Below are positions 28,651 through 37,414 of a stretch of DNA of 64,000 nt, in pieces. Source of the stretch: an uncultured Lachnospiraceae bacterium (lineage in GTDB: Bacteria > Bacillota > Clostridia > Lachnospirales > Lachnospiraceae); assembly GCA_947174495.1 (NCBI GenBank), contig CAMWJC010000001.1, positions 1 through 64,000 of the forward strand. The letters run 5' to 3'. How positions within the stretch are numbered: the first letter of the stretch is position 1; every line of letters begins with the position of its first letter. A program made the translations under genes and the position numbers. The notes under the pieces are model-generated. The model had not been told where the DNA came from and did no database searches. It worked only from the letters and a program-made list of their open reading frames with translations.

Positions 28651-29147
28651 GGCGTAACCGTTCAGATTCATAGTTTAAGATGACGGATAGTTTCCTTATG
28701 TCGCTTTTGGTTTTGCATGGCTTTTGATGGTCTTTCGATAGATTTTGGAGAAATGGCTGTCACAATAATATTGCTGCCCGAAGCAGTTGTCTGAAATGCC
28801 CTGATCAAAACATATGCTTGAGCGATAGAATTTTTGGGCATAATCTAAGAATCCGCTCTCAGAAATGATATTAACGCCCTGTTTTCAAACTTGCTACGCT
28901 TCGAACAAAGAAAACAGGGCGTACATTTACTGAGAGACGGATTCTTGATTATGCGCCAAAAATTCTATAGGCTCTTCGCATCTGTTTGATTCAGGGCATA
29001 AGTTTCTGCGCCGGGCAGCTAATCGATATTTGTGACAGCCACTTTCCCAAAATCCCGAAAGCCATCATAGTCACAAAAACCAAAAGCGACACAAGGGAAC
29101 ATTCCGTCATCTTAAACTATGAATCTAAACTATTAAACGGGTACACC
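28651..29147. repeat. Giant imperfect palindrome (hairpin element, possible MITE)
   Basis: Left arm 28661-28886 and right arm 28910-29131 are inverted copies, about 80% alike by eye, around a 23-base loop. Long shared stretches include GATTCATAGTTTAAGATGAC, GTCGCTTTTGGTTTT, GGCTGTCACAA, ATAGAATTTTTGG and CGCCCTGTTTTC. The similarity fades outward through GGCGTAACCGTT/GGTGTACCCGTT. Differences are scattered as bulges and mismatches. It fills the space between the pckA 3' end and the ncRNA promoter. It has no transposase. A 95-codon plus-strand frame (28986-29273) lies in the right arm and flank and looks incidental. A non-autonomous mobile element or a long-hairpin RNA are both possible. Confidence 0.75.
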
Positions 29148-29163
29148 CCAAAGGGCATACCCG
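29138..29163. repeat. Hairpin in the flank of the giant palindrome
   Basis: CGGGTA at 29138-29143 pairs with TACCCG at 29158-29163, extended by CACCC/GGG-type pairing inside. There is no T run. Confidence 0.5.
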
Positions 29164-29240
29164 CTTATATTTTGATTTGCGCGGACGACATAAGCCAAGC
29201 TGAAACGCTTGCATTTCAATTTGGCGCCGCTCGCGAACGT

Positions 29241-29265
29241 GAGAAACTCGCAAAGCGTGTTTCTC
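29241..29265 (-). terminator. Hairpin directly after pckA, possible terminator
   Basis: GAGAAAC (29241-29247) and GTTTCTC (29259-29265) form a 7-bp stem starting five bases after the pckA stop. It lacks a U-tract, so it may be an RNA-stabilising hairpin and not a true terminator. Confidence 0.35.
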
Positions 29266-29269
29266 ATCG

Positions 29270-30976
29270 TTAGTTGAGTGCGTCAACCAGCTTCTGAACA
29301 GCAGCAAGTGCTTCATCAGGAAGCTTATCATAACCTTCCTTCTTCTCTGCAAAGCCCTTAACAGCGTCTACACGGTTCTGCATAGCAGCCTTTAAAGCAG
29401 CCTTATATTCAGGATCATTTAAGTCAGGCTTAAAGTCAGCAGTCTTGCCATCCCAATCATACATGATCTCTACATCATCAAAGTTACCCCACTTCTCAAA
29501 TTTAGCCTTTCCTTCAACGATTGTCTCAAGAATGCCAAGTGTATCAGCAGGTTTAACCTTTGTTCCCATGAAATCACCGGTATTAACGATGTAGCATGCG
29601 ACGTTCTTCTCTTCTACCAGCTTTTTGAACTTCTCATAGTCATTAACCAGAGGATAGGTTCTGAACGGGTTTGCATAAGGAACGATACGAAGTGCGTTCA
29701 TATCAGTACCAGCTGCAACACGCTCTGCAGTAGAGGTCTTGGTTGCAAGAGTAGCACCCATAACAGATGCAAGTGCAGCACCGTCAAGCTTTACTACCGG
29801 AGGAATGGTAGGATCTTTCATGATCCAGAAGATTGCATTAACAGGAGCATCGATCTTGTCTACACGGTTAGGAGACCATAATTTGGACTTGATCGCACGT
29901 CCGTTACCGTTTCTGATGTCTTCAGTTACAAGCTGAATCTTTCCGTTCTCATCAAGAGTTGCGGAGCAGTTCTGAGCGGATAACAGATACTCATTATCAG
30001 GACATCCTGTAGGGTAATCTGCTGTCTTATCAAAATAAGTAGGCTCCAATGCAACGGAAGCACAGGTATCTGTATTGATAATAAATGCATCATCATGAAG
30101 TACGGTGATCGGATACTTTCCGCCGTGCTTTGCATGTGTCAGAGTAGACTTACCGGATCCTGACAGACCATAAACAGATGCTACGAACTTGGAACCGTCA
30201 GCCAAAGTATATTCCTTCTGTCCGCCGTGGCATGCTGCATAACCGTTTCTGTTAGCCAGAGCCCATGCCATGGTCAGTGTACCCTTCTTGTGCTCACCAA
30301 AATATTTCATACCAAGAATTGCTGCGCAGTTCTGGTTGGTATCGAAGTAGCAAAGGGTAAGAGGATCACTTAAGCAGCTGTAATCAACATCCGGTGCCTC
30401 ATGAGGTGCCCACTGAGGATCGGAGAAGATGTAAATATCAGGTTCTTTTCCGTCACCAACGGGTTTGGATTTCTTGTACATTTTCACATATTCATCTGAC
30501 ATATACTGGAAGTTGATCATCCAGTTGTAAAGCAGATTCTCTTCTCCTTCCGGAATCAGAAGGTGAGCTTTTACCATAAATTCAGGATCAAGACCTACGA
30601 AACACTCTGCATGATACATGGTTTTCCAACGTGTTTCATATACAGCGTCCATAACAACTTTATCAAGCTTTGCCTCGTCAACACCAGGCTCACCTTTAAT
30701 ACGGCGTGCTGCAGCGTAACGACCGGTTACAGCGCCATCGTTGAATAACAGAACCTTTGCATCTTTCTCAAGACCAAATGTTTCGCCATCCTTAACAGGC
30801 ATGTCCGTAACGATGGTTCCGGGTGAATTCTTTGCTAATTCATAAGCTTCTTTTAAGGTGTTTACCTTTACTACGTTGTTTCCGTAAAAAGCAGCTTCGA
30901 TAATAGAACGGGTTTTGGAAAAACCAACTTTACCAGCGCCTATTTCGGAAATGGGATAATAAGCTTTTGTTGACAT
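29270..30976 (-). CDS. pckA: Phosphoenolpyruvate carboxykinase (ATP)
   Basis: The enzyme interconverts oxaloacetate + ATP and PEP + CO2 + ADP. In fermenting anaerobes it often runs in the carboxylating, ATP-forming direction. Motifs: kinase P-loop GLSGSGKSTL, metal and substrate site HDDAF, and NRNGYAACHGG. At 568 residues it is slightly longer than the E. coli enzyme. AAGGAGG stands 7 bases before the ATG. It is divergent from citrate synthase, and a 16-bp palindrome lies between the two genes, near its likely transcription start. Confidence 0.97.
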   Translation of the reverse strand: MSTKAYYPISEIGAGKVGFSKTRSIIEAAFYGNNVVKVNTLKEAYELAKNSPGTIVTDMPVKDGETFGLEKDAKVLLFNDGAVTGRYAAARRIKGEPGVDEAKLDKVVMDAVYETRWKTMYHAECFVGLDPEFMVKAHLLIPEGEENLLYNWMINFQYMSDEYVKMYKKSKPVGDGKEPDIYIFSDPQWAPHEAPDVDYSCLSDPLTLCYFDTNQNCAAILGMKYFGEHKKGTLTMAWALANRNGYAACHGGQKEYTLADGSKFVASVYGLSGSGKSTLTHAKHGGKYPITVLHDDAFIINTDTCASVALEPTYFDKTADYPTGCPDNEYLLSAQNCSATLDENGKIQLVTEDIRNGNGRAIKSKLWSPNRVDKIDAPVNAIFWIMKDPTIPPVVKLDGAALASVMGATLATKTSTAERVAAGTDMNALRIVPYANPFRTYPLVNDYEKFKKLVEEKNVACYIVNTGDFMGTKVKPADTLGILETIVEGKAKFEKWGNFDDVEIMYDWDGKTADFKPDLNDPEYKAALKAAMQNRVDAVKGFAEKKEGYDKLPDEALAAVQKLVDALN

Positions 30977-31321
30977 ATGTCATCCTCCTTAATATAGTGT
31001 ATATTTTCACCGCTGTCTGCACCCTCAAAAGGCTTCTGACTGCGGTATTTTACTTATGGTGTGCAACGTGGCACATCTATTGTATTATTACAGACCTGGT
31101 TTTAAAAGTCAATATTTAGAACTCTCATTTTTTACAAAACTTGGGGAATTTACAAATATTTTATATTTTTTCTCTTGTTTGAAAGTTACAGTCATGTTAA
31201 GATGGGTATGTTAACTTTTTCTGAAATATTCTAAAATTATTTCGGCAATTGGTCTTTCATTATACACAGGTCAAATTTATTTTACCGGTTTTATAATATA
31301 CACAATGAAAGGAGTTATTTA
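30977..31321. promoter_or_regulatory. Divergent control region between pckA and citrate synthase
   Basis: This 345-base non-coding stretch holds promoters for both genes. For pckA (minus strand), TTGACT lies near 31115, with A+T-rich candidate -10 sequences about 17-22 bases after it. For citrate synthase, TATAAT occurs in TTTTATAATATAC near 31291. I see no gene or riboswitch in it. Confidence 0.5.
31060..31075. promoter_or_regulatory. 16-bp palindrome, likely operator of pckA
   Basis: TGTGCAACGTGGCACA (TGTGC-N6-GCACA) lies at or just after the expected pckA transcription start. The spacing resembles CRP/FNR-family sites, but the half-site does not match a named consensus. It is not a good CcpA cre site because the CG is out of register. 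Confidence 0.5.
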
Positions 31322-32686
31322 ATGGATCATAATGCGTTTTCAGAAATTACCCCCGATATTATTCGTCTTGCTAAGATGAGTGAACAAGCAGACATTATTG
31401 ATACAGAACTTTTTACGAAATACGATGTTAAGAGAGGTCTTCGCGACTTAAACGGCAAAGGCGTCCTTGCCGGACTTACCAATATTTCCGATGTACGAGC
31501 CACAGAGATTGTGGATGGTGTTTCCCGTCCTGCGCATGGCCGTTTATTTTACCGCGGTTACGATGTACAAGATCTGGTAAATGGCTTTACCAAAGATGGA
31601 CGTTTTGGCTTTGAAGAGATTACTTATCTTCTTCTTTTTTCCAAGCTGCCAAATGAAAAGGAGCTGGCGGATTTCCGACTGCTTCTTTCCAAATACAGAA
31701 GCCTGCCTACCAGCTTTGTAAGAGATATTATCATGAAAGCTCCAAGCAGCGATATGATGAATACTTTGGCAAGAAGCGTTCTGACCTTATATTCCTACGA
31801 TGACAGGGCAGACGACGTTTCCCTACCCAATGTTCTGCGGCAGTGTCTTCAGCTTATCAGCCTGTTTCCGCTCTTATCGATCTATGGTTATCAGGCTTAT
31901 TGCCATTATCATGACGGGAAAAGCCTTTTCATTCATCAACCTGTTCCCGAGCTTTCCATGGCGGAAAATATTTTACATATTCTTCGTCCCGACAGTTCCT
32001 ATACTCCTTTAGAGGCAAGACTTCTGGACGTCGCTCTTGTTCTTCATATGGAACACGGCGGCGGTAATAATTCCAGCTTTACCACCCATGTTGTCACTTC
32101 CTCTCTGACGGACACCTATTCCGTCATTGCAGCTGCAATCGGCTCCCTGAAAGGTCCAAGGCATGGTGGTGCCAACATTAAGGTTGTCCAGATGTTTGAG
32201 GAGATGAAAAAGAAAGTCCATGACTGGACAGATGAGGACGAGGTAGGCATCTATCTGCGTAAGCTTCTTCACAAAGAAGCCTTTGATCATGCAGGTCTGA
32301 TCTATGGAGTCGGCCATGCCATTTATTCTAAATCCGATCCTCGTGCCGTGATCTTTAAATCCTTCGTTGAAAAGCTTTCCGTTGAAAAAGGCTTGGAAAA
32401 AGAATTTGCGCTCTACTCCCTGGTGGAGTCTCTGGCTCCGAAGATTATCGCCGAGGAACGCCAGATGTACAAGGGTGTTAGCATCAATGTAGACTTTTAT
32501 TCCGGTTTTGTTTATCACATGCTGGATCTTCCTATGGAGCTTTACACGCCGATTTTCGCTATTGCACGTATCTCCGGCTGGAGCGCTCATCGTATGGAAG
32601 AACTTGCAAACAACGGCAAAATTATCCGTCCTGCCTATAAGCCAATTGGAAATGAGCAGACTTATATCAATATTAAAGACAGATAA
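31322..32686 (+). CDS. gltA: Citrate / 2-methylcitrate synthase
   Basis: The enzyme condenses acetyl-CoA with oxaloacetate. Catalytic elements are present: HMEHGGGNNS (first His), YGVGHAIYSKSDPRA (second His), and INVDFYSGFVYHMLD (Asp). The product is 454 residues with an N-terminal extension of about 50 residues ahead of the usual core. AAAGGAG precedes the ATG. In Lachnospiraceae it usually supplies 2-oxoglutarate for glutamate through a partial TCA branch. A palindromic terminator follows. Confidence 0.95.
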   Translation: MDHNAFSEITPDIIRLAKMSEQADIIDTELFTKYDVKRGLRDLNGKGVLAGLTNISDVRATEIVDGVSRPAHGRLFYRGYDVQDLVNGFTKDGRFGFEEITYLLLFSKLPNEKELADFRLLLSKYRSLPTSFVRDIIMKAPSSDMMNTLARSVLTLYSYDDRADDVSLPNVLRQCLQLISLFPLLSIYGYQAYCHYHDGKSLFIHQPVPELSMAENILHILRPDSSYTPLEARLLDVALVLHMEHGGGNNSSFTTHVVTSSLTDTYSVIAAAIGSLKGPRHGGANIKVVQMFEEMKKKVHDWTDEDEVGIYLRKLLHKEAFDHAGLIYGVGHAIYSKSDPRAVIFKSFVEKLSVEKGLEKEFALYSLVESLAPKIIAEERQMYKGVSINVDFYSGFVYHMLDLPMELYTPIFAIARISGWSAHRMEELANNGKIIRPAYKPIGNEQTYINIKDR

Positions 32687-32727
32687 GCAACGAATGAAGC
32701 ATCTTGCAAACCATTTTTATGTTTAAA

Positions 32728-32753
32728 AAGGCTGGTCAAATTTGACCAGCCTT
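32728..32753. terminator. Bidirectional terminator after citrate synthase
   Basis: A fully palindromic 26 bases (AAGGCTGGTCAAA and its complement) lies between two convergent genes, with A and T residues on either side. Confidence 0.75.
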
Positions 32754-32765
32754 AAATCATTTCAT

Positions 32766-34115
32766 TTATTTTTCAGCTTCTTCTCTTTTTCCAACACTCA
32801 CCATTTCATATTCAAGAGATATCTCTTTATCCTCACACAGCTCCGCAAATTTCTTACTGATTCTTCGTACAACCAAATCACCGTTTTCTGACGATGCGTT
32901 CATCAAAATTGCCACATACTGCGTATTCCCACATTTTGTTGCCACATCACCTCGGCGCAGTGATGTTGAGACAGCCTCCTCAAGAGTTTCTATTGCAGGA
33001 ATTGCCCTTCCGATCTCAATCTCAGTGCTTCCGTTATCAACCATCGTAAACAATACCAGCTGGACGTCCTGGCTTTTTCGTTCCATACATCTGGAAACAA
33101 AATGATAAATACGCTTAAAACCATCATATTCCACCCGATATGCCCCGCTGTCCTGACCTTTCTCCTGTATCAGGCGCTGCAGCTGTAAAAGATCAATCAA
33201 ATTGTTCTCCTCATCATGATTTTTACCTTTATCTTCGCTGTTGTAAAAATGATATCCTCGTTTTCCATTTTGCTTCACATAGTACAACGCTTTATCCGCC
33301 GCCGAATAAAGATCAGAGAAAGTACTGCCATCCTCCGGTTTCTCCGCAATTCCCACAGATACGGAAAGCTTAAAATCACAGGTATCCGCAAGCAGATCGT
33401 TCACTTCAAATTCAATTCCGGCAATCATCCTTCTCGCCGTATTCTTGATCTTGTCCTTATCACTCTCCCCGGAGATAAAAACAATAAACTCATCCCCGCC
33501 TACCCGGCATACCGAATCCTTACTTTCCACCTCTTCCTGAAGAACTCTGGAAAACCGAATCAGTACATCATCTCCTACCACATGTCCGAAGGTATCATTG
33601 ACCTGCTTAAAATTATCAAGATCGAGCAGCATAAAAAATCCTTTTTCCTGCGCCGAATCCGTTTTGTTCAGCATATTTTCCAGATACCTTCTGTTAAGAA
33701 GATCTGTCAAACCATCCTTTTGGGCAATATTCATCAGTTCCTTCTTCTGGTCCGTCATCTGCAAAATCTTATCAATCCGGCTTCGCATGATTTCCGGTTC
33801 AAAGGGTTTACGGATAAAATCCATTGCTCCCATTTTAAGTCCCTTGATCTCGCTTTCCCGATCAGTCTCCGCAGTAAGAAAAATAATCGGAATGTCCTTG
33901 GTATCCGGATTTTCCTTCAGTTTTTCCATTACCTCATAACCATTCATCTCCGGCATATTAATGTCAAGCAGAACTAGATCTGGTATAAACTCTTTCATAA
34001 GAAGAAATGCCTGTCGCCCCGATTTGGCTGTTGAGATCTCATAAGATCCCTTAAGGACTTCCATTGCACACTTCAGATTTGTTGTAACATCATCCACCAT
34101 TAAAATACGCTTCAT
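32766..34115 (-). CDS. Response regulator with GGDEF diguanylate cyclase and degenerate second GGDEF-like domain
   Basis: Receiver domain, residues 1-120: Asp8/Asp9, phosphoacceptor Asp51 in LLDINMP, Thr81 and Lys103. GGDEF domain, about 130-290: DLDNFKQVNDTFGH and an intact GGDEF at 206-210, so it should make cyclic-di-GMP. The inhibitory I-site RxxD is replaced by ESKD (197-200), so product inhibition is probably lost. Residues about 310-445 end with LRRGDVATKCGNTQYVAIL, which mirrors the layout of a GGDEF active-site loop without the residues; this is likely a decayed second domain. No histidine kinase is adjacent. Confidence 0.93.
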   Translation of the reverse strand: MKRILMVDDVTTNLKCAMEVLKGSYEISTAKSGRQAFLLMKEFIPDLVLLDINMPEMNGYEVMEKLKENPDTKDIPIIFLTAETDRESEIKGLKMGAMDFIRKPFEPEIMRSRIDKILQMTDQKKELMNIAQKDGLTDLLNRRYLENMLNKTDSAQEKGFFMLLDLDNFKQVNDTFGHVVGDDVLIRFSRVLQEEVESKDSVCRVGGDEFIVFISGESDKDKIKNTARRMIAGIEFEVNDLLADTCDFKLSVSVGIAEKPEDGSTFSDLYSAADKALYYVKQNGKRGYHFYNSEDKGKNHDEENNLIDLLQLQRLIQEKGQDSGAYRVEYDGFKRIYHFVSRCMERKSQDVQLVLFTMVDNGSTEIEIGRAIPAIETLEEAVSTSLRRGDVATKCGNTQYVAILMNASSENGDLVVRRISKKFAELCEDKEISLEYEMVSVGKREEAEK

Positions 34116-34168
34116 ACCCCAAAATCCCCTCTTTTGTTCTTCCCCTCCTAATAACCCTTAAAACTATT

Positions 34169-35656
34169 TTATATCCCCAAAAAATCCATTACGGTCTGCT
34201 TCATTTCTGCCTTTTCGCACACATGATCATGCAGAATCGGAGCCTCCCTGATCTCTCTGATCGCTTCCGGAATTTCTGTTCCGGATAAACGGCACAATTC
34301 ATCTACCAGCTCAAAATCCCCCATTTTATGATACTGGTCATCAATCGCAGTCATTACACTTCTGGTGAACTTATACGGACTGGCTGTAGAAGCAATCACA
34401 GCCACTGCCTGATCGTTCGTCTCTTTTTGATATTTTTGATAAACACAGGCTGCCACTGCCGTATGGGTATCGATCACATATCCAGTATCTTCATAAATTT
34501 TGCGGATAGTCCCCGCCGTCTCAGCCTCATCCGCATAATTTCCATAAAAATCCTGAAGACTCTCTTTCATAGCTTCTGTAATCGAATAAACGCCGCTGTT
34601 GCCAAGAGCAGTCATAAAATCTTTATTAAGCTCCGGATCATTTCCGGTCAAACGATAAATAAGCCTTTCCAAATTGCTGGAAATTAAAATATCCATAGAC
34701 GGTGAAGAAGTAAGAACAAACTCCCTGTTTCTGTCATAGGTCCCGGTACGGAAGAAATCAAAGAGAACTTTATTCTCATTGGAAGCACAAATCAGTTTTC
34801 CAATGGGAAGGCCCATCTGCTTTGCATAAAATGCTGCCAGAATGTTGCCAAAATTTCCGGTTGGAACTACCACATTAACGGTTTCTCCATCCTTAATGCG
34901 TTCTTCCTTAAGCAACTTCACATAAGCATACACATAATAAACAATCTGAGGTACCAGACGGCCTATGTTAATGGAATTTGCTGAAGAAAACTGAAATCCC
35001 TTCTCAGCCATATAAGCTGCCAGCTCTTTATCTCCAAAAATATTCTTTACACCAGTCTGGGCATCATCAAAATTTCCATGAATGCCGACCACATATGTAT
35101 TTTTTCCTTTTTGAGTGATCATCTGCTTTTCCTGGATTGGACTAACACCGTTTTTGGGATAAAAAACAATAATTCTTGTCCCTTCCACGTCTGCAAAACC
35201 TGCAAGAGCTGCCTTCCCAGTATCTCCTGATGTTGCCGTTAAAATAACGATCTCATTTTCAATATGATTCTTTTTGGCAGATGTAATCAACAGGTGCGGC
35301 AATATGGACAATGCCATATCCTTGAATGCGATCGTCGGTCCGTGAAACAATTCAAGGAAAAAGGCGCCTTCCGCCTCTGTCATAGGTGCAATTTCCTCTG
35401 TATCAAACTTAGAATCATAAGCTTTGGCAATACAATCCTGAAGCTCCTGCGCAGTAAAATCAGATAAGTACAGTTTCATCACCTCATAGGCAACCTGTCC
35501 ATAAGTCATTTCCGATAATTCCTGAAAACTTTTGTCAAAAGCCGGGATCTGATCCGGCACGAACAGACCTCCATCCTCCGAAAGGCCCTTTAAGATTGCT
35601 TCTGATGCCGTTACCTGCATGCTTTTGCTTCTGGTACTGTTATATAAAATGTTCAT
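34169..35656 (-). CDS. thrC: Threonine synthase
   Basis: This PLP enzyme converts O-phosphohomoserine to threonine. It has the PLP lysine motif HGPTIAFKDMAL, and TATSGDTGKAALAGF and VPTGNFGNILAAFYAKQMGLP for phosphate and PLP binding. The product is 495 residues from the ATG at 35656, chosen because AAGGAG lies 7 bases ahead; an ATG six bases upstream sits too close to that site. I see no T-box or other leader in the short upstream gap. Confidence 0.97.
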   Translation of the reverse strand: MNILYNSTRSKSMQVTASEAILKGLSEDGGLFVPDQIPAFDKSFQELSEMTYGQVAYEVMKLYLSDFTAQELQDCIAKAYDSKFDTEEIAPMTEAEGAFFLELFHGPTIAFKDMALSILPHLLITSAKKNHIENEIVILTATSGDTGKAALAGFADVEGTRIIVFYPKNGVSPIQEKQMITQKGKNTYVVGIHGNFDDAQTGVKNIFGDKELAAYMAEKGFQFSSANSINIGRLVPQIVYYVYAYVKLLKEERIKDGETVNVVVPTGNFGNILAAFYAKQMGLPIGKLICASNENKVLFDFFRTGTYDRNREFVLTSSPSMDILISSNLERLIYRLTGNDPELNKDFMTALGNSGVYSITEAMKESLQDFYGNYADEAETAGTIRKIYEDTGYVIDTHTAVAACVYQKYQKETNDQAVAVIASTASPYKFTRSVMTAIDDQYHKMGDFELVDELCRLSGTEIPEAIREIREAPILHDHVCEKAEMKQTVMDFLGI

Positions 35657-35744
35657 CCTCATACTCCTTCTTAAAATGCTCCTAAAAACCTGACTAACAT
35701 TTTATCACAGCAGAAGCCATTTTACAATGAAAAGCATAGATTTC

Positions 35745-36392
35745 TCAGCTGTTTGTGTAGAATTCATGTCCTCCATGCTCAAACAATCTGGTCAGATTGC
35801 AGTCAAACCATTTCATCTTTTCGGGATCCGCATATTTTCTTGCAGCAAAATAAAGCGCTCCCTGAGAGATATCTTCTCCTTTTAACACTCTTTCCACTGC
35901 ATCCACCGTTTCCTGCGTAACCTTAACATTTTTATAAGTACCGTTTGCTACGGGCGAAAATTGATAAACGCCATTCTTTTGCTGCATGACCACTTTTTGT
36001 ACGCTGTCAGGAAATCTTGTACTTTTTACACGGTTTAAAACAACCCCTGCAACTAGCATTTTCCCTTCTTCATCTTCATTCCCAGCTTCAGCCTGTACAA
36101 TTTTCAGCAATGCTTCATAATCTTCATCTGACAACTGATATTGATATTCCTGTTTCAGAACAGAATAATCCACAACTCTCTGCCCTGACGCAGCTTTTCT
36201 TAACATTCCAAAAAAGTGGTCTTTATGAGGTTCTTCCTCCTGATCTGTCTCTTCTACCACATCTTCTGCAAGGCTGAGTTGAAATGCAGGTGTAGCAGCA
36301 AACAGAGTCAACTGAGCTCCTTTCACACAAAACCAGCTTACGCCAAGCAACATATTTCCTAGAAACAATTGAAGAATAAATTTTTTATACAT
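35745..36392 (-). CDS. SleB-type cell wall hydrolase
   Basis: The protein has 215 residues from the ATG at 36392 (MYKKFILQLFLG), with a signal peptide or anchor in the first 25 residues. A Hydrolase_2 (SleB) domain at about 95-215 has the catalytic Glu stretch LLKIVQAEAGNEDEEGKMLVAGVVLNRV and YFAARKYADPEKMKWF. SleB relatives are lytic transglycosylases that open cortex peptidoglycan during germination; vegetative homologues exist. There is an acidic linker (EEDVVEETDQEEEP) but no LysM domain. Confidence 0.9.
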   Translation of the reverse strand: MYKKFILQLFLGNMLLGVSWFCVKGAQLTLFAATPAFQLSLAEDVVEETDQEEEPHKDHFFGMLRKAASGQRVVDYSVLKQEYQYQLSDEDYEALLKIVQAEAGNEDEEGKMLVAGVVLNRVKSTRFPDSVQKVVMQQKNGVYQFSPVANGTYKNVKVTQETVDAVERVLKGEDISQGALYFAARKYADPEKMKWFDCNLTRLFEHGGHEFYTNS

Positions 36393-36616
36393 AGCAATTC
36401 TGTATCCTTTCTTTCCCATGACAAAGCATGTCTCCAAACAGGCCTCATTTGACCTAAATCTGTCACACTTATGTAACAGTTCTTTAATATTTTATACAGT
36501 AACTGCCAAAAATATTTCTAAAAATTACTTATCTGGGTATTTTTTTCAAATTTTCAGGAAAAATTTATTATTTTCTGATACAATAAAATTAATCATAAAA
36601 TTACGAGGAGTCATCT

Positions 36617-37414
36617 ATGGGGCAAAATCTTCCAGGTGTATTTACCGCACAAAAAAAGGACGGCAGTATTTACTACCGTTCCTCCATCACCTATAAAAGA
36701 AAACATATAAGTCTTGGCAGTTATCCTACTGCCACCATGGCATATGCCGCTTATTTAGAGGGCACTTCACTAATTTTTGACAATGTGCTTACTCTGGCAG
36801 ATCATTCTGTAAACCGTGTTCTTCCTTTCGGCAAATGGGTATCTCTGCTCAATTTCCGGGATAATGACATTTACTTTTCCACCCCCATTTATACACGCAA
36901 AAATTATTTTGATTACTACCTTTCACCTACAGAAATTCTTAAATTTGATTTTGAAGATCTTTTTTACTATTCTTCCCACAAGATCATGAGAAGAGGCCGG
37001 CATTTTTTTGTTGCCGACTACGGTATGCAGGTTAATATCATGAATCGCTATGGCATCAAAAATTATGCTGTTATTGGAAAGGATTATCGTTTTGTCAACG
37101 GGGACAATATGGATTTTCGCTATGAAAACATAGAAATTTTTAATACCTACCATGGTGTATCAAGACGTCGGACATCTTCGGGCATTGTTTATGTTGCCAA
37201 AATACACATTAACGGAAATTATACCATCGGTTCCTATACAAACAGCATAGAAGCTGCAATCGCCTATAATAAGGCTATTGATATATTGAAAAAAGCCGGC
37301 ATAAGCAAAAACTTTTCTCCAAATTACATAGAGAATCTGTCTCCTTCCACTTATGCCGACATTTATTCCAAACTTTCTGTTTCTCCCAAAATCTCCGCTT
37401 ATTTACGAGTATAA
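36617..37414 (+). CDS. AP2-type DNA-binding protein with degenerate HNH region (domesticated homing endonuclease?)
   Basis: The protein has 265 residues. Residues 6-50 (GVFTAQKKDGSIYYRSSITY, then ISLGSYPTATMAYAAY) and 180-228 (GVSRRRTSSGIVYVAKIHIN, then IGSYTNSIEAAIAYNKA) each fit the AP2 fold, with its W/Y-rich strands and 'lGsy.t..eAa.AY' helix. Between them KDYRFVNGDNMDFRYENIEI (from about 155) matches the shape of an HNH module ('H.NGdk.DnR.eNLe') but lacks the catalytic histidines. HNH-AP2 proteins are normally homing endonucleases; this one probably binds DNA without cutting. GAGGAG lies 8 bases before the ATG. The gene ends 16 bases inside the convergent GH25 gene. Confidence 0.7.
   Translation: MGQNLPGVFTAQKKDGSIYYRSSITYKRKHISLGSYPTATMAYAAYLEGTSLIFDNVLTLADHSVNRVLPFGKWVSLLNFRDNDIYFSTPIYTRKNYFDYYLSPTEILKFDFEDLFYYSSHKIMRRGRHFFVADYGMQVNIMNRYGIKNYAVIGKDYRFVNGDNMDFRYENIEIFNTYHGVSRRRTSSGIVYVAKIHINGNYTIGSYTNSIEAAIAYNKAIDILKKAGISKNFSPNYIENLSPSTYADIYSKLSVSPKISAYLRV

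Noticed and set aside
28986..29273. 95-codon plus-strand frame in the right arm of the giant palindrome
   Set aside because: It lacks a ribosome site, crosses the hairpin flank and ends over the pckA stop; it most likely reflects the repeat, not a protein.
31060..31075. CcpA cre site at pckA
   Set aside because: The palindrome has a central CG but the TG and CA elements are out of register with the cre consensus.
33216..33977. 253-codon frame antisense to the REC-GGDEF gene
   Set aside because: The opposite strand encodes an intact two-domain enzyme; composition is typical of an antisense shadow.
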